A stretch of 58,156 nt of DNA from Myxococcales bacterium (GTDB lineage: Bacteria; Myxococcota_A; Polyangia; Polyangiales; Polyangiaceae): NCBI GenBank assembly GCA_012514535.1, contig JAAZAA010000275.1:1-58156 (forward strand), read 5' to 3'. The number at the start of each line of letters is the position of its first letter. Position 1 is the stretch's first letter. The translations under genes and the position numbers were made by a program. The notes below the pieces were generated by a model. That model made no database searches. It had not been told where the DNA came from and saw nothing but the letters and a program-made list of their open reading frames with translations. Of the stretch, positions 24,959 through 33,661 are shown piece by piece.

Positions 24959-24991
24959 CAGACCGCTTTCGGGTGAGAAAGCGCTGGTCTG
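24959..24991 (+). promoter_or_regulatory. Strong RNA hairpin upstream of the barrel gene
   Basis: The stem CAGACC/GGTCTG (24959-24964 with 24986-24991) stacks on GCTTTC/GAAAGC (24965-24970 with 24977-24982), with a 3-nt bulge and a 6-nt loop. It ends 24 nt before the ATG of the barrel gene. With no T-tract it is more likely a leader structure than a classical terminator. Confidence 0.55.
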
Positions 24992-25015
24992 ATCGTTCCC
25001 CCATCTGAGTCCCTC

Positions 25016-26464
25016 ATGAAGTCGTGGTCGAAGCTCGCGGTGCTCCTGGGCGCCATCACCTGGTCGGGCATGGCTCGAGCCCAGGCGCCGGACGCCACGA
25101 ACGGGCAACCGTGGATCTCGGATCGAGCGCTCGGGGAGGGGCCGGGGATCCGCGTGGGCGACTTCGAGCTCCATCCGGGGCTCGCGGCGGAGTTCGGCTA
25201 CGACTCGAACTTCTTTCAGCGGGCGGACTCGGAGATCGAGCGGGACACGATGGGGCCCGTCATCGATACGCTGCGCCTACGCATCACCCCCAGCCTGACG
25301 CTGCGCAACCTGGACCGCCGCGCGTCCTTGGCCCCCGGCGAGCGCGGCGCGCCCCCGAAGATCAAGTTCCAGCTGGCTGCGGACGCCGCCTACAACGAGT
25401 TCTTCGCCCTCGATTCACGCTACACCTCCATGCTGAATCGACAGCGGCGCCTCTCGGGAGGCGCCGGGGCGGACCTGGTCCTGCTGCCGGAGCGTCCCTG
25501 GAGCGTGGACACCCGCGTGGCCTACCGGCGCACCGTCGAGCCCTCGAACCTCGGCTCCCTGGCGGGCGACTTCGATCGCCATACGCTCGGCGCTGGGGCA
25601 GGGCTCACGTGGCGCCCGGGGGGTGGCCTCTTCGAGTGGCGCTTCGTCGGATACGATCTGCGCGCGACGTTCTTCGAGGACACGGGCTTCGACTCCTTCA
25701 ACAACCTCGATCATCGCTTCGAGACGCGCGGACGCTGGAAATTCTTGCCGCGCTCGGCGCTCGTGTACGACGCGCACTACCAGCTGATCCGGTACACGGG
25801 CGACGCGCTCGGCACCCCGCCAGCGGGGCCTCGCAACCGCCTCACGGATCAGAACAACGGGGACATCATCCGCGCCCGCGCGGGGTACAGCGGCCTGCTC
25901 ACCCCGCGCCTCGGCGTGACGGCCCTCGGCGGTTGGGCGGCGAGCTTCTACGATCAGCGCATCCAGCCCTCGCTCAACTTCGACGACTTCATCGCGCACG
26001 CGGAGCTGACGTGGTTCTTGAATGCGCAGCCGCGGCTACAGCCGGGGTTTGCGTCCGTCGGGCTCTCGTCGATCGCGGTGGGCTACGATCGAAACTTCCT
26101 CAACGGGTATTTGGGGAACTTCTACCAGCGCGACCGCGGCTACGCGGCGGTGACCTACTCCTTCGCTGGCCGCTTCGTCAGCGCGCTCTCGGGTGGTCTG
26201 TCACACATCAGCTACCCGGACTTTTCCCTGGCGCCCCTCCCGAACGAGCCACGGTTCACTCGCCCCGGGTTCTCGGAGAACCGGATCGACGCCATGTTCT
26301 TTGGTGAGTACCGCCCGGCGCCCACGGTGGGGATCAACACCACCGTTCGTTATGATCGGAACTTCTCCCAGGTCGTGCCCTTCAGCGAGACCGATCCGGA
26401 CATCGGCGACGATCTGTCGTTCCAGCGCTGGTCGGTGTTCCTGGGCGCGCGCTGGTTCATGTGA
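25016..26464 (+). CDS. Large outer-membrane beta-barrel, probable polysaccharide-export porin
   Basis: 482 residues. Signal peptide (KLAVLLGAITWSGMARAQ). The mature protein begins with VGDFELHPGLAAEFGYDSNFFQ. It then runs through many amphipathic strands and finishes with a C-terminal aromatic strand ending ARWFM, typical of BAM-inserted barrels. The architecture and its place before a helix-less OPX gene match the 18-stranded Wzp-type barrels that secrete exopolysaccharide, spore-coat or biosurfactant polymers in M. xanthus. Strand number cannot be confirmed by eye. An alternative is a general BBP2-type barrel. Confidence 0.85.
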   Translation: MKSWSKLAVLLGAITWSGMARAQAPDATNGQPWISDRALGEGPGIRVGDFELHPGLAAEFGYDSNFFQRADSEIERDTMGPVIDTLRLRITPSLTLRNLDRRASLAPGERGAPPKIKFQLAADAAYNEFFALDSRYTSMLNRQRRLSGGAGADLVLLPERPWSVDTRVAYRRTVEPSNLGSLAGDFDRHTLGAGAGLTWRPGGGLFEWRFVGYDLRATFFEDTGFDSFNNLDHRFETRGRWKFLPRSALVYDAHYQLIRYTGDALGTPPAGPRNRLTDQNNGDIIRARAGYSGLLTPRLGVTALGGWAASFYDQRIQPSLNFDDFIAHAELTWFLNAQPRLQPGFASVGLSSIAVGYDRNFLNGYLGNFYQRDRGYAAVTYSFAGRFVSALSGGLSHISYPDFSLAPLPNEPRFTRPGFSENRIDAMFFGEYRPAPTVGINTTVRYDRNFSQVVPFSETDPDIGDDLSFQRWSVFLGARWFM

Positions 26465-26765
26465 CGACGGTGGGCGCCCGAGCTCGGGAAGCAGCCCGTC
26501 CGTCATCGCGCCAGAGCCCGTTCGTCGCCGCCCCGGTGGACGAGAGTCGACCGGGGAGCAGGACGGCTGACCCTCGTGAGCCTCCCTGACGGGGGCAAGG
26601 CCCGATCCGCGATCGCGCGTGGGGCGAACCGATCCGAGCGACGCGGCCGGGCGAGCGACTCCGCGCGGCTCTGGGGGCGCGGCTCTGGGGGGCGCGGCGC
26701 CAGGTGCCGACGGCCGCACTCCTGGGTCTTGGCCATCGGTGGCGGTTCTGGTCATAGTCCCGGCG
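26465..26765. other. Gap between barrel and OPX genes
   Basis: Three hundred bases without a supported gene. No clear promoter or hairpin is visible. The OPX reading frame stays open upstream, but the signal peptide fixes the start near 26766-26781. Confidence 0.5.
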
Positions 26766-26780
26766 ATGCGAGGTCCCGCG

Positions 26781-27401
26781 ATGCCCGATCTTCCGGCGAG
26801 GTGCCTGACGCGCCGCCGTCTGTGCGCGGGGTTGCTCGGTGGAGCGCTGTTGGTCGCGTGCGGGGGCTCGAATCGGAACACGCGGGTGGACCTCGAACCT
26901 CCGACGGAGCACACGACCCTCGGCCCCGGCGACATCTTCAACCTGGAGATCGTGGGCGAAAAGGACCTGCCCACGGAGTACCAGGTGGCGAGTGACGGGA
27001 CGGTCACCGTGCCCTACATCCACGAGCTCGAGGTGGCGGGCTTGGAGCCCCAGGAAGTCGCGGCGCTCGTGCGCAAGCGCTTGATGGAGCGCAAGATCCT
27101 CACGGACCCGAGCGTCGTGGTCACGGTGAAGGAGTACCGCAGCAAGCGCGTGACGCTGCTCGGTCAGGTGCAGAAACCGGGGAGCTTCCCCTTGGCTCCG
27201 GACATGACGCTTCTGCAGGCCATCTCCCTCGCGGGGGGCATGACGAGCATCGCCCAGGCGTCGCGGGTGAACCTGACGCGCAAGACCAAGAACGGCACGA
27301 GGACCGTGGTCGTCAACGTGGAGGAGATCTACGAGGGGCGGGCGCCTGACATCCCGCTCCAGGCGGGCGACAGCGTGTACGTCCGCGAGCGGATCTTCTG
27401 A
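26781..27401 (+). CDS. Short OPX (Wza-like) polysaccharide-export lipoprotein
   Basis: 206 residues from the ATG at 26781, which has a better-spaced GAGG upstream than the ATG at 26766. Lipobox LLVAC. The export (PES) domain is seen in LGPGDIFNLEIVGEKDLPTEYQVASDG and PYIHELEVAGL. One SLBB-type domain follows (VTLLGQVQKPGSFPL, then LLQAISLAGGM). The protein stops at GDSVYVRERIF, so the C-terminal amphipathic helix by which Wza spans the outer membrane is missing. Such short OPX proteins need a partner barrel, here encoded 316 bp upstream. Confidence 0.92.
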   Translation: MPDLPARCLTRRRLCAGLLGGALLVACGGSNRNTRVDLEPPTEHTTLGPGDIFNLEIVGEKDLPTEYQVASDGTVTVPYIHELEVAGLEPQEVAALVRKRLMERKILTDPSVVVTVKEYRSKRVTLLGQVQKPGSFPLAPDMTLLQAISLAGGMTSIAQASRVNLTRKTKNGTRTVVVNVEEIYEGRAPDIPLQAGDSVYVRERIF

Positions 27402-27428
27402 CCGTGCGCTCCCGTCACTCGCCTCGAG

Positions 27429-28421
27429 TCATTCGGTGACGCGGATGAGGGCGAGGGCTCGCCACGCGGGCGTGCCGACGCCGACGAAGTGCTCCCGACC
27501 GTCGTCGTCGATCGCGCCTTGGCTCGAGAGGGGGAGCCCCGTCCCGGCGCCGAGCTGGACCCAGAGGCGCTCCGTCAGAGGGGAGCCGACGCTCGCGTGC
27601 CATTCGGCGGGGACGTGACGTGCGCGGCCCCAGGGTGTGAGCGGCTGCTCGAGCAAGGTGGGCGCGAGCCAGCCCTCGACGCCGACGCTCAGCAAGCGGA
27701 AGAGCGAGTAACGCACGCCCAGGGCGAAGCGCAGCTGGTTGCCCAGGCGGACGTCACCGAAGCGGGTGGTGGAGCGAAAGGTCGCGCCGAGCTCGGCGGC
27801 GACGTGCCAAGGGCCCCACTCGTTCGAGGTCGCCACGAAGGACGGGGCCGCGGTGAGCCCCGAGGTGCCGGCGAAGGCCCCTTCGTCTCCGAGGGGGAGC
27901 TTCACCTTCAGCTGGAGGCGCCCCACTACGGGTCCCCGCGGGAGGACGCGCCAACCCAAGATGACGCGGGGATCCGCGACGGCAGAGCCCCGCAGCGTCC
28001 CCCCGACGCGCGAGGTGACCGCGTCGGCGCCGCCGCCCTCCTGGGCGGGGCGCAAGGGCAAACCGATGCCGAGGTGGAGCTCCTCGAGCAGGCCAACGGC
28101 GATCAGCAGGTCCGCTTGCCAAAGATCGGAGACGAGCGGCACACGCCGCCCCTCGGGGTCCGGGCTCGGGGCGGTCACCACGACGGGCTCACGCAGGTAG
28201 CTGAAGCCCAGGCCGAAGGAGAGCCGCCCCGGGGCGAGCTGAGCGCTTGCGTCCTCCACCGCGGCGAAGCGCGTCGGCGCTACGGGCAGATCGAGGTCGT
28301 TCGCGTCGAAGCACGGGGACAGGGCGCTCGAGCACTCCTGTGCTCGGGCCTCTCCGACGCCGAGAAGGCCCGTCAGCGACAGCGAGCCGAGGAGGAGAGC
28401 AGACAAGCGTCGCAGTAGCAT
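27429..28421 (-). CDS. Predicted outer-membrane barrel protein
   Basis: 330 residues from the ATG at 28421. Signal peptide LLRRLSALLLGSLSLTGLLGVGEARAQ. The mature part starts with a cysteine-containing segment (ECSSALSPCFDANDLDLP). Repeated glycine/aromatic strands follow (LSFGLGFSYL, LHLGIGLPL, RFALGVRYSLF, WVQLGAGTGLP). Similar proteins in myxobacteria often carry a C-terminal OmpA domain; this one does not. It converges on the OPX gene with a 27-bp gap. Function is unknown; a passive transporter is one possibility. Confidence 0.75.
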   Translation of the reverse strand: MLLRRLSALLLGSLSLTGLLGVGEARAQECSSALSPCFDANDLDLPVAPTRFAAVEDASAQLAPGRLSFGLGFSYLREPVVVTAPSPDPEGRRVPLVSDLWQADLLIAVGLLEELHLGIGLPLRPAQEGGGADAVTSRVGGTLRGSAVADPRVILGWRVLPRGPVVGRLQLKVKLPLGDEGAFAGTSGLTAAPSFVATSNEWGPWHVAAELGATFRSTTRFGDVRLGNQLRFALGVRYSLFRLLSVGVEGWLAPTLLEQPLTPWGRARHVPAEWHASVGSPLTERLWVQLGAGTGLPLSSQGAIDDDGREHFVGVGTPAWRALALIRVTE

Positions 28422-28502
28422 TGCAAGCCTCCGCTGGGCACTAACAGCCGCGGCACCCAACCACAATGCCTCAGCAGCGGCGGCCTGTGGTATTCGGGCC
28501 CC

Positions 28503-29240
28503 ATGATCGGCGCCCATCGACCGCTCGTGCTCGGTTCTCAATCTCCGCGACGCTTCGACATCCTGAGCGGGCTCGGCATCCCCCTCCGCGTTCGTCCCGC
28601 CGACGTGGACGAGACGCGCAGGGAAGGGGAGAGCGCGGTTCGCTACGTGGAGCGCGTGACGACCGCCAAGCTCGAGGCGGTGGGGCGGGAGCTGGCGGTG
28701 GAGCGCGAGGGTGACATTGGAGGTGTGCTGACCGCCGACACGACCGTCGTGGTGGACGGCGACGTCCTCGGCAAGCCCATGGACGTGGCGGACGCCGTGC
28801 GTCTGCTCGGGCGCATCGCCGGGCGCGCCCACCAGGTGCTCACCTGCTACGCGATCGGGACACCAGACGCGCCGGGGAGGGTCGCGGCGCTCCGCACCGT
28901 CGAGTCTCGCGTGTTCATGCGGGGCGCCAGCCTCGAGGAGCTCGAGCGCTACGCCCGCACGGGGGAGGGGTTGGACAAGGCCGGCGCCTACGCCGTCCAG
29001 GGAATCGGCGCGTTCCTGGTGGAGCGCATCGACGGCTCCTACACGAACGTGGTGGGCCTGCCCGCGTGCGAGGTCGTGGTGGACCTGCAGCGCCTGGGCT
29101 TGCTGGGAGCCTTCCCGAGCAGCCCTTCCCCGAACGGCTCGTCTCTGCGCGGGGCGTCCCCGAGCGAGCCGCCCGTTGGTGAGCCGTCCGGGGACGAGTC
29201 GTCCGCGGGGGCGAGTGTGTCGGAGCACGGCGCTCGATGA
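28503..29240 (+). CDS. maf: Maf-family nucleotide pyrophosphatase
   Basis: 245 residues. Family motifs are SQSPRRFDILSGLG (13-26), the catalytic TADTTVVVDG with Asp, LGKPMD, and GLDKAGAYAVQGIG. Maf enzymes hydrolyse non-canonical or pyrimidine nucleoside triphosphates to monophosphates. The ADT and KAGAY pattern fits the YhdE (dTTP/UTP) branch. About 45 residues at the C-terminus (from roughly 200) are a Ser/Pro/Gly-rich tail absent from typical members of around 195 residues. The stop overlaps the next start (ATGA). Confidence 0.92.
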   Translation: MIGAHRPLVLGSQSPRRFDILSGLGIPLRVRPADVDETRREGESAVRYVERVTTAKLEAVGRELAVEREGDIGGVLTADTTVVVDGDVLGKPMDVADAVRLLGRIAGRAHQVLTCYAIGTPDAPGRVAALRTVESRVFMRGASLEELERYARTGEGLDKAGAYAVQGIGAFLVERIDGSYTNVVGLPACEVVVDLQRLGLLGAFPSSPSPNGSSLRGASPSEPPVGEPSGDESSAGASVSEHGAR

Positions 29241-30778
29241 CGAGCGCGGCGGGCGGACAGAGCCCGCGCGCGGGTGTGGTCCCGTGCCAAGCGACGAACG
29301 CACTCAGCGAGATGCCCGAGCGTGAGGTGCTGCTCCGTGACGGCGTCGCGCTGACGGCGGCTGCGTTCCTCCTGCGGATGGCGCTCGTGCTCGCCTACGG
29401 GCATGACGTCCCGCCCACGGACGACGGCGCGTTCTATCACGTGGTGGCAGAGCGCATCGCGCGAGGGGAGGGATACACGTGGTTGTGGCCGGACGGCGTC
29501 GTCACCTTCGCCGCCCACTATCCGGTGGGCTACGCCGCCCTGCTCGGCGCGGCCTACGCCGTGCTCGGAGCACATCCAGTCGTCGCCCTCGGGGTGAACG
29601 CGGTCCTCGGTGCGGCGGCGGTGTTCGCGACGCATCGGCTGGCCACGAGGGTCACGGGTCGAGCTGGGGCGCTCTGTGCCGCGGCCTTCGTGGCCCTCTC
29701 GCCGACCCTCATGGGCTACACCTTGGCGATCATGACGGAGGGCGCCGTCGCGGCCGGCCTCGTCCTCGGGACATGGTTCACGGTACGCTGCGCGGAGCAG
29801 GCCGCTCGGGGATCTCTCCCGACGCGGGAGGTGATCCTGATCGGGCTCACCCTGGGGCTGACGACGCTCGTGCGCCCGCAGAGCCTGCTCATGGCCCCCG
29901 TGCTCGGGGCTCTGGCGGCGGCGAGCCCCCTGCGCGGCGCTACGGCGCTGTGGAGACGTGGGGCGGGCGCCGTGGCCGTCACCGTGCTCTGTCTCGTCGT
30001 CTGCGCGCCCTGGACCATCCGCAACTGCTCACGCATGGACCGGTGCGCGTTCGTGAGCGCCAACGGGGGCTGGAACCTCCTCATCGGGACCTTCCCGGAG
30101 GGGGAAGGAGCCTTCGTCCCCATCGTGGAGCACCGCGTCCCGGAGGCGTGCCGCGAGGTGTTCGGGGAGGCGGAGAAGGACGCGTGTTTCGGGGCCGCGG
30201 GGCGCGAGCGCATCGCCGGGGATCCGGTGGGCTGGCTGAGCTTGGTGCCCGCGAAGTGGCGGATGACCTTCGACTTCACGGCGAGCGCGAGCTCCTACCT
30301 GTCCGCGGCGAAGCTGCCCTGGCCCGAGGCGGTGGAGCGGAACGTGAGCACGGTGGAGATCGGGGCGCGTCGTCTGCTCGTGGCGCTGGCGCTCTTCGCC
30401 GCGTGGAGGGCGGGCAGGAGTCGGCCGGCGCCGGGGGGTGCGTGGGAGCGAGTCCGACATCTCGGGCGGGGTGCGCTCCTCGTCGGCGGGGTGATGAGTC
30501 TCTTGGGAGCCGTCTCCTGGTTCGCCCACATCGCCTTCGTCTGGCTCGGGGCGACGGTGCAGGGGTCGCTCCGCCGGCCCGTGTTCCTCGCCGCGGCCGC
30601 GGCGGTCGCCATCACCCTGCTGGTGCACGCCGTCTTCTTCGGCGCGGGGCGCTACTCGATGGTGCTCGAGCCGCTCCTCGCCGGAGCCGCGGCGGCCGCG
30701 TGGCCTCGGGCGCGTCGGGCCGCCGATCGAGGACCCGAGCCGGCGGCTCTCTTTGACACCCCCATTCGAACCGGGTGA
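29237..30778 (+). CDS. GT39/PMT-like polytopic glycosyltransferase
   Basis: 513 residues with about 9-11 hydrophobic segments. After the first helix a periplasmic loop carries PPTDDGAFYHVVAERIARGEGY. The acidic DD pair resembles the catalytic Asp of ArnT/PMT-type (GT-C) enzymes that use polyprenyl-phosphate sugars. The mid-protein loop (WNLLIGTFPEGEGAF) is also typical. Substrate is unknown; lipid A, protein or wall glycosylation are options. It is coupled to maf by ATGA, which is probably economy rather than shared function. Confidence 0.8.
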   Translation: MTSAAGGQSPRAGVVPCQATNALSEMPEREVLLRDGVALTAAAFLLRMALVLAYGHDVPPTDDGAFYHVVAERIARGEGYTWLWPDGVVTFAAHYPVGYAALLGAAYAVLGAHPVVALGVNAVLGAAAVFATHRLATRVTGRAGALCAAAFVALSPTLMGYTLAIMTEGAVAAGLVLGTWFTVRCAEQAARGSLPTREVILIGLTLGLTTLVRPQSLLMAPVLGALAAASPLRGATALWRRGAGAVAVTVLCLVVCAPWTIRNCSRMDRCAFVSANGGWNLLIGTFPEGEGAFVPIVEHRVPEACREVFGEAEKDACFGAAGRERIAGDPVGWLSLVPAKWRMTFDFTASASSYLSAAKLPWPEAVERNVSTVEIGARRLLVALALFAAWRAGRSRPAPGGAWERVRHLGRGALLVGGVMSLLGAVSWFAHIAFVWLGATVQGSLRRPVFLAAAAAVAITLLVHAVFFGAGRYSMVLEPLLAGAAAAAWPRARRAADRGPEPAALFDTPIRTG

Positions 30779-30782
30779 TACT
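30753..30782 (+). promoter_or_regulatory. Promoter inside the 3' end of the GT39-like gene
   Basis: A perfect -35 TTGACA (30753-30758) is followed after 18 nt by GATACT (30777-30782). Transcription from about 30789 would give a leader of only about 13 nt that still keeps the AGGAG ribosome-binding site of the 87-residue gene. The -35/-10 layout resembles the promoter at 24169. Confidence 0.6.
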
Positions 30783-30801
30783 CCCGTCAGGAGTTGCGCC
30801 G

Positions 30802-31065
30802 ATGCCCTTGATCGATACGGAAGAAGCCGCCCGTCGTCTCGCTCGCGCCATCGCCAGCGACCTCTCCCTCTACAATGAGGACAAGATCGTGCGCGGGATC
30901 GAGGAGGATCGCTTGTTCGAGGAGCTCGAAGACGAGATCGAGGAGGGCCGCGCCCTGTACAAGAGCCGTGTCTCCCCGGAGCTCTATCAGCGCAACTTCT
31001 ACGATCGCGCGCTCGTGGACATCCTCGTGCGCTCCAAGGGTCACGTCAAAAGCGAGATCTGGTGA
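30802..31065 (+). CDS. Small conserved-looking cytoplasmic protein
   Basis: 87 residues, helical and acidic in the middle (GIEEDRLFEELEDEIEEGRALYKSRV), ending FYDRALVDILVRSKGHVKSEIW. There is a good ribosome-binding site (AGGAG) and a dedicated promoter. From memory, similar short proteins occur widely in myxobacteria and relatives without a known role. It has no signal or membrane segment. It precedes an RluD-like gene by 141 bp. Confidence 0.85.
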   Translation: MPLIDTEEAARRLARAIASDLSLYNEDKIVRGIEEDRLFEELEDEIEEGRALYKSRVSPELYQRNFYDRALVDILVRSKGHVKSEIW

Positions 31066-31206
31066 GGCCACGCCGCGGAGCGCTCGGCGAGTGACGAGCT
31101 CGCGCGTTCCGTGCTGCGTCCCTCTCGAACTCGGTACTGCTCGAGTGGCGCCGGGTACTCCTCGAGTGGTCCTGGTGCCCGAGAGGCCGCGGCGCCGAGG
31201 CGATCG

Positions 31207-32166
31207 ATGATCACGCGACTGGTGTGGGGCCCATCGAGCCCCAAGGGGCGGATCGACAAGGTCCTCGCGGACGAGCTGCCTGGGGTCACCCGCGCCACGG
31301 TCCAGCGTTGGATCGAGGAGGGGCGGGTACGCATCGACGGGCGCCCCTGCCGCGCTCGGGATCGGGTCGACGTGGGGAGCGTGATCGAGGTGGAGCCCGG
31401 CCCGCCGCCGCCGAGCCGGGCGGAGCCCGACGCCAGCGTGGAGCTGAACGTGCTCCACGAGGATCCTCACTTGCTCGTCATCGAGAAGCAGGCGGGGCTC
31501 GTCGTCCACCCGGGGCGCGGCCACATGTCGGGCACCCTCGTCAACGGGCTGCTCGCGCGCCCTGGCTTCTCACAGGCTCCCGCCGATCCGCGGGATCCTG
31601 CGGGGGCGCTGCGCCCGGGCATCGTCCACCGCATCGACAAGGACACGTCGGGGGTGCTGGTCGTCGCCAAGAGCGCGGAGGCTCGCGAGGGGCTGAAGGC
31701 GCAGCTGAGCGAGCACACGGTCGAGCGGGTGTACCGCGCCCTCACCGTCGGGGTGCCCGTCGCCGGGACGATCGAGACCCTGCACGGTCGCGATCCGAGC
31801 TCGCGGCTCCGGTTCACCTCACGGGTCCTCCGCGGGCGGAGGGCGGTCACCCACGTCGCGCCGCTGGAGGTGCTCGCCGCGGGGCGGGCGGCGCTGGTCG
31901 AGTGTCGGCTGGAGACGGGGCGCACGCATCAAATCCGTGTGCACCTCAGCGAGCGCGCGGGGACCCCGATCCTCGCGGACGCCCTCTACGGAGGCAAGCG
32001 CGGCGCTCCCGAGGTGGTAGCGATCGGTGAGGAGCTCGGCAGGCACGCTCTCCACGCCGCGGTGCTGGGCTTCACGCACCCGGTGACGGGCCAGTCCCTG
32101 CGCTTCGAGACGCCTCTCCCCAGCGACATGCAGGCCGCTCTGGAGAATCTGCGACGACTCGGCTGA
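31207..32166 (+). CDS. RluD-like rRNA pseudouridine synthase
   Basis: 319 residues from the ATG at 31207. The N-terminal S4 RNA-binding domain (RIDKVLADELPGVTRATVQRWIEEGRVRIDG) is followed by the RluA-class catalytic domain. It has HRIDKDTSG with catalytic Asp144, ERVYRALTVG, GRTHQIRVHL and LADALYGG. RluD makes the 23S pseudouridines at 1911/1915/1917. RluC is a less likely alternative given the S4 spacing and gene size. Confidence 0.92.
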   Translation: MITRLVWGPSSPKGRIDKVLADELPGVTRATVQRWIEEGRVRIDGRPCRARDRVDVGSVIEVEPGPPPPSRAEPDASVELNVLHEDPHLLVIEKQAGLVVHPGRGHMSGTLVNGLLARPGFSQAPADPRDPAGALRPGIVHRIDKDTSGVLVVAKSAEAREGLKAQLSEHTVERVYRALTVGVPVAGTIETLHGRDPSSRLRFTSRVLRGRRAVTHVAPLEVLAAGRAALVECRLETGRTHQIRVHLSERAGTPILADALYGGKRGAPEVVAIGEELGRHALHAAVLGFTHPVTGQSLRFETPLPSDMQAALENLRRLG

Positions 32167-32253
32167 GCCAGTCGCTGCCCGCTCGTCCGGGTGCGCCGCT
32201 CTGTCGTGCTCCGGACGAAGCTGCTCCGTGGAAGGGGCTGCGGCGGTGAGCGG

Positions 32254-33237
32254 TCAGAGCTCCGGCTGCGCCAGACGGGGCTGAGCGCCTCCGAGCAGGC
32301 CCGGGTACCGCCCACGCAGGATCCCGAGCGCGACGAAGCCGACGACGACCGCCCACCACAGGGTGGCCAGGCGGATGAGGAGCATCGAGGCGGTGGCGGG
32401 TCCGGGCGCGACGCCGCCGAGCTGGACGAACTGGGACTGGAGGAGTCCTTCCGCGACCCCCAGGCCCCCCGGGACAGGGATCAGCGCCCCCGCCAGGGTC
32501 GCGGTGGCATAGAAGAACACCGCGAGGGGGAGGCTCACCTCGGCGCCGAACCCGAGCAGGATCCACCACAGGGCGACCCCCTCGGCGCCCCACCCGACGA
32601 GGGACAGGAGCGTGGGCCAGATCAACGTCGCGGGGCTGGCCAGCAGGCGGAGGCTCTCTCCCGCCTCGCGAAGCCGGGGCGCGAGCCGCTGCCAGACGCC
32701 CGCGCGTCGCTCCATCCAGGCGATCGCGATCTCGAGGGGCGCGCGCCAGAGGATCAGGATCAGCCCGCAGGTGACGGCCGCGGCGCCTGCGGCGGCCCAG
32801 GGGAGGCCGCCGGCGAAGCCGAGGCTGCCCAACAAGACGAGCACGACGATCGCGACCACGTCCGTGAGGCGCTCCGCCACCACGATGGGAGCCGTCCGGG
32901 CAGCGCTGACGCCATGGGTCTGCTGAAGGACGGCGCTCTTGAACACCTCACCGAGCTTGCCCGGCGTCACGGTGAGCACGAACCCCGAGAGGAAGATCAA
33001 CAGGCTGTCCACGGCGCGGACGCCGCGGATCTCCAGGCGGGCCAGATAGTACTGCCACTTCAAGAAGCGGAGGCCGTAGTTGAAGCTGGCCAGGCCGAGC
33101 GCGCCGACGAACGTCCACCAGGAGTAGCTCGTGAGGGCCGCGCCGAGCTTCTGATAGCCCGTGTAGAGCACGAAGGCCCCGTACACGGCGACGCCGAGCA
33201 GCAGCGCGAGGACGAGCCTGCGGAGGAACGGCTGCAT
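32254..33237 (-). CDS. LPG-synthase-type integral membrane protein (flippase-like)
   Basis: 327 residues with about seven or eight membrane helices. The family motifs are TPGKLGEVFKSAVLQ (near 90-105) and PVPGGLGVAEGLLQ (near 270-283), which define the lysylphosphatidylglycerol synthase TM region (UPF0104). It has no aminoacyltransferase domain. It is probably a lipid or polyprenol-linked transport protein in the inner membrane rather than an LPG synthase. The start ATG directly follows the stop of a 70-residue membrane gene (TAGATG). Confidence 0.9.
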   Translation of the reverse strand: MQPFLRRLVLALLLGVAVYGAFVLYTGYQKLGAALTSYSWWTFVGALGLASFNYGLRFLKWQYYLARLEIRGVRAVDSLLIFLSGFVLTVTPGKLGEVFKSAVLQQTHGVSAARTAPIVVAERLTDVVAIVVLVLLGSLGFAGGLPWAAAGAAAVTCGLILILWRAPLEIAIAWMERRAGVWQRLAPRLREAGESLRLLASPATLIWPTLLSLVGWGAEGVALWWILLGFGAEVSLPLAVFFYATATLAGALIPVPGGLGVAEGLLQSQFVQLGGVAPGPATASMLLIRLATLWWAVVVGFVALGILRGRYPGLLGGAQPRLAQPEL

Positions 33238-33450
33238 CTAGCGCTCTCCTCGACGTCGGAGGGTGAGGTGGGCGAGCGTCCCGAGCACGAGGAGACCCGC
33301 AACCGCGAGGACGACCCACGCCGGCACGGACACGAGCCCCCGAGCGAGGCCCGGCGGAGGGCGCCCCTCCGTCGCGTCGACGGGCCCCCAGAGGGCCCCG
33401 GCGACGCCGACCCGAGACCAGAGCCACGCGGGGAGCCCAGCGAACGACAT
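33238..33450 (-). CDS. Small single-pass membrane protein
   Basis: 70 residues. One clear membrane helix (VPAWVVLAVAGLLVLGTLAHLTL) ends in RRRGER, the positive-inside side. The N-terminal half (LPAWLWSRVGVAGALWG) may be a second hydrophobic element. Its stop abuts the start of the LPG-synthase-type gene with no spacer, so the two are likely co-translated. No family is recognised. The short length and a start based only on an ATG make this less certain. Confidence 0.55.
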   Translation of the reverse strand: MSFAGLPAWLWSRVGVAGALWGPVDATEGRPPPGLARGLVSVPAWVVLAVAGLLVLGTLAHLTLRRRGER

Positions 33451-33661
33451 CCCTGGGGCGCATACTCCCTCTCCTCGGAAGGGCAAGGGGCGGCGTGCGA
33501 TCGGGTCGCCGGCAGGGAGGGACGGGCGGATCGGGCCGGGGATCGAGCCGAGGCGCGCCGACGCCCGGTCCGGGCCCTCGGAGCCGCGAGAGGGCGGGAA
33601 CCATGGGCTTTTTCGAGGTGGTCGCTGGCCGTCTGGTGGGCCTTTGATTAGGGTCGTCGAG

